Below are positions 61,752 to 64,000 of a stretch of DNA of 64,000 nt, one piece after another (within the stretch, counting starts at the first letter, position 1; each line of letters starts with the position of its first letter). The position numbers and the translations under genes are program-made. The notes below the pieces were generated by a model that searched no databases, was not told the DNA's origin, and saw nothing but the letters and a program-made list of their open reading frames with translations. The stretch is from an uncultured Collinsella sp. (lineage in GTDB: Bacteria; Actinomycetota; Coriobacteriia; Coriobacteriales; Coriobacteriaceae). The DNA lies in the NCBI GenBank assembly GCA_958370785.1, contig CATXKN010000006.1:62001-126000 (forward strand). The letters run 5' to 3'.

Positions 61752-63782
61752 ATGACCGCACCTGCATCCAAGCTGCTCCAGCCCATTACGGTTGGCCCCC
61801 TTGAGCTCAAGAACCGCATTATGTTTCCGCCGCTGACCACCGGCTACGAGGAGCGCGACGGTTCCATTGGCGAGCGCAGCCTGGCTTTTTACGAGCGCCT
61901 GGCCCGTGGCGGCGTGAGCTACATCGTCATTGGCGACGTCGCTCCCGTTATGACCGCGAGCCCCACGCCCAAGCTGGCAACCGACGCCCAGATCCCCACG
62001 TTTAAGGCCCTGGCCGACGCCGTTCACAAGCACGGTGCCAAGGTCGCGCTGCAGCTGTTCCACCCCGAGTACGACGTGCCCGGTGTCGGCCGCATGGTCA
62101 TGGGCTCCATGGCCGCCGCCAAGGCCGCGCAGGAGGCCAAGGCCGCCGGCGACGAGGAGACCTTTACCGCCAAGATGGCCGAGTCCAACGAGATCCGCAA
62201 TCAGGCCTACGCCAAGCTGCACCACGACATGCAGCACTTTGTGAACGAGGCGAGCGTGGAGCAGCTCACCCAGATCAAGGAGGCCATCGCCGCCTCGGCC
62301 GCCCGCGCGCAGCAGGCCGGCATCGATGCTATCGAGGTCCACGGCGACCGCCTGGTGGGTTCGCTGTGCTCGGCCATCCTCAACCAGCGCACCGACGAGT
62401 ACGGTGGCTCGTTCGAGAACCGCGTTCGCTATGCGCTGGAGGTCGTCGCCGCCATTAAGGAGGCCGCGCCGCAGCTGATGGTGGAGTACAAGCTCCCCGT
62501 GATCATGGAGAACCCCGACGGCACGCCGCGCGGCAAGGGCGGCCTGCAGCCCGACGAGGCCTGCGAGTTCGCCAAGCTGCTCGAGGGCGCTGGCATCGAC
62601 ATGATCCAGGTCGCGCAGGCCAACCACACCGGCAACATGGGCGACACCATTCCGCCCATGGGTGCCATGCCCTACAACTGGACGCTGCCCGTGGCCGAGC
62701 GCGTCAAGGCCCTGGTCTCCGTGCCGGTGGCAACCGTCGGTCGCGTTGTCTCGGTCGAGGCCGGCGAGAAGATTCTGGAAGACGGCGCGGCCGACATCAT
62801 CGCCTATGGCCGCTCGCTCATGTGCGACCCCGACATTGCGCTGAAGGCCGCCACGGGCGAGCCCATCCGCGAGTGCCTCAACTGCAACAAGGGCTGCGTC
62901 GACGCGATTCAAAACCGCAAGTACATCTCGTGCGTTCTCAATGCCGAGAACGGCGACGAGGCGACCATCGCCATCAAGCCGGGCGATGGCGACAAGAAGA
63001 TCGCCGTGGTGGGCGGCGGTATTGCCGGCCTGGAGGCCGCTCGCGTGGCGGCCAAGCGCGGCTACGATGTGACCGTCTATGAGGCGAGCGATCATCTGGG
63101 TGGCCAGATTGTGCTGGCGGCCGCGCCTCCGCGCAAGGACGAGATCATGCGCTCGGTCGAGTACTACGAGAAGATTCTGCCTAGCCTGGGTGTGAAGGTT
63201 GAGCTCAACCATGCCGCTACCGCCGAGGACCTCAACGCCGCCGACGCCGCGATTGTTGCTGTGGGCGCGCACGACGTGGTCATTCCCGTTCCGGGTGCCG
63301 ATTTGGACAAGGTCGTCTCGAGCTGGGACGTGCTGGCCGGCAAGGTGGAGCTTACGGGCCGCGTCGCCGTCATTGGCGGTGGCCTGGTGGGCACCGAGAC
63401 TGCCGAGTACCTGCTGCAGCACGGCTGCGAGGTGGCGATCGTGGAGATGCTCGACAAGATTGCCGCGGGCGAGTCCGAGACCATTCTGCCGTTGATTATG
63501 AGCGACTTTGCCGAGCACAACGTGGAGCAGCACGTGAAGACCCGCCTGACCGCCATTACCGACGAGGGCGTGGAGGCCATTCGCACCACCGAGGACGGCG
63601 CCGAGGAGCCGGTGAAGATCGCCTGCGATTACGTGGTGATGGCCGTGGGCTCCAAGGCCAACGCGTTTGACCTGGACGGCGTGACGGTGCCCGTGACCTG
63701 CGTGGGCGATTGCTCGGGCGAGCGCACCGCCGACATCGCGAGCGCCATTCGCACGGCATATCACGCGGCCAACGAGCTGTAG
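61752..63782 (+). CDS. NADH:flavin oxidoreductase, BaiCD/2-enoate reductase family
   Basis: The 676-residue enzyme joins an Old Yellow Enzyme-like FMN barrel, a 4Fe-4S site and an FAD/NAD(P)H module, as in BaiCD/BaiH, enoate reductase and 2,4-dienoyl-CoA reductase. Visible features are LKNRIMFPPL, RTDEYGGSFENRVRY, DIIAYGRSLMCDPD, the Cys set in ECLNCNKGCVDAIQNRKY plus a later Cys near 395, FAD site VVGGGIAGLEAARVA and NAD(P) site VIGGGLVGTETAEYLL. It should reduce a C=C bond next to a carbonyl; substrate unknown, with bile acids or steroids only a hint. GAGAGGAA and spacing favour ATG 61752 over 61746. Confidence 0.88.
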   Translation: MTAPASKLLQPITVGPLELKNRIMFPPLTTGYEERDGSIGERSLAFYERLARGGVSYIVIGDVAPVMTASPTPKLATDAQIPTFKALADAVHKHGAKVALQLFHPEYDVPGVGRMVMGSMAAAKAAQEAKAAGDEETFTAKMAESNEIRNQAYAKLHHDMQHFVNEASVEQLTQIKEAIAASAARAQQAGIDAIEVHGDRLVGSLCSAILNQRTDEYGGSFENRVRYALEVVAAIKEAAPQLMVEYKLPVIMENPDGTPRGKGGLQPDEACEFAKLLEGAGIDMIQVAQANHTGNMGDTIPPMGAMPYNWTLPVAERVKALVSVPVATVGRVVSVEAGEKILEDGAADIIAYGRSLMCDPDIALKAATGEPIRECLNCNKGCVDAIQNRKYISCVLNAENGDEATIAIKPGDGDKKIAVVGGGIAGLEAARVAAKRGYDVTVYEASDHLGGQIVLAAAPPRKDEIMRSVEYYEKILPSLGVKVELNHAATAEDLNAADAAIVAVGAHDVVIPVPGADLDKVVSSWDVLAGKVELTGRVAVIGGGLVGTETAEYLLQHGCEVAIVEMLDKIAAGESETILPLIMSDFAEHNVEQHVKTRLTAITDEGVEAIRTTEDGAEEPVKIACDYVVMAVGSKANAFDLDGVTVPVTCVGDCSGERTADIASAIRTAYHAANEL

Positions 63783-63853
63783 TTAACTTCGCGGCCAGGC
63801 GGGGCGGTAGCACGGACCTGTCTCGCCCGGCTGCGTCCCATCGGGTGTCAACC

Positions 63854-63897
63854 GGGGCGGGGTCTGCAAGCGCAGCAGGTCCCGCCCTTTTTGTTTT
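63854..63897 (+). terminator. Terminator of the BaiCD-like gene
   Basis: GGGGCGGGGTCTGC pairs with GCAGCAGGTCCCGCC with small bulges and is followed by TTTTTGTTTT. The rest of the window (63898-64000) holds no gene start; GGGAGGGG near 63979 may precede one beyond the edge. Confidence 0.75.
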
Positions 63898-64000
63898 GCT
63901 TCGGTGGATGGCTATGCGCGCTAATCACGAGGAGCGAGGACGTCTACTGCCTTGCGGACCGCTCAGAATTGTTGAGGGAGGGGTTAATAATTATATCCTC

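Noticed and set aside
61647..63764. Minus-strand open frame of 705 codons opposite the BaiCD-like gene
   Set aside because: Composition is typical of an antisense shadow (His, Gly, Leu, Val rich) and it lies entirely over a well supported gene.
63783..63845. T-box or other riboswitch in the GGGGCGGTAGCAC stretch
   Set aside because: It only loosely resembles a T-box core, lies after a stop codon and no matching specifier stem or downstream gene is visible.

Overview
The window is high-GC DNA with dense, mostly co-oriented genes and strong antisense open-frame shadows. Gene content and protein style point to an anaerobic gut actinobacterium of the class Coriobacteriia, most probably a Collinsella-like organism. 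Supporting traits are a LuxR regulator with a 12-helix membrane domain, LAxTGD-anchored surface proteins, an NfnAB transhydrogenase, stand-alone flavoprotein reductases with iron-sulfur partners, and many intergenic palindromes carrying GGGGACAG or GGGACG cores. The assignment is inference; no 16S gene is present.

Layout. 1-3.6 kb: Nudix hydrolase, ABC exporter and a membrane-anchored hypothetical. 3.6-8.7 kb: carAB behind a probable PyrR RNA site. 9.3-17.1 kb: purine genes purE, purF, purM and purN, interspersed with a class B sortase, a MoaE-like protein, a CmpB-like membrane protein and an orphan PTS EIIA. 17.3-19 kb: PrsA/SurA-like foldase and a YqeY protein. 19.2-22.3 kb: polar amino-acid ABC importer. 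22.4-24.4 kb: cytidylate-kinase-like protein and an AAA ATPase with an iterated upstream motif. 24.5-37 kb: membrane LuxR regulator diverging from three sortase-anchored surface proteins, the last of 2206 residues. 37.3-43.4 kb (minus strand): nfnB/nfnA, pth, prs, glmU. 43.6-46.9 kb: complete ECF vitamin/metal importer (T, fused A-A', S). 47.4-52.7 kb: exonuclease III, sirtuin, a FolP-FolK fusion, a BirA-like protein and coaX. 52.9 kb: initiator tRNA. 53.8-63.8 kb: an anaerobic redox cluster (fumarate-reductase-like flavoprotein, NuoG/GltD fusion, truncated NuoF-like Fe-S protein, FMN reductase, BaiCD/enoate-reductase-like enzyme) with a PucR/CdaR regulator.

The most unusual content is between genes. 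Five loci (24.4, 30.1, 37.0, 53.1, 61.3 kb) carry 13 copies of a unit in which a 15-bp motif (TCTCGATCTGTAACA) and its inverse alternate. The inner loop is exactly 25 nt in all 13 units, the gap between units is 25-26 nt, and the period is 80-81 bp. No known element named here explains this. Other families are ACCACCAC...GTGGTGGT REP-like hairpins, long near-perfect palindromes whose arms differ from copy to copy, and a CGCAGGTAG-plus-palindrome module placed 65-100 bp upstream of each of the three surface-protein genes.

All functional calls come from reading motifs and context only; no database search was possible.
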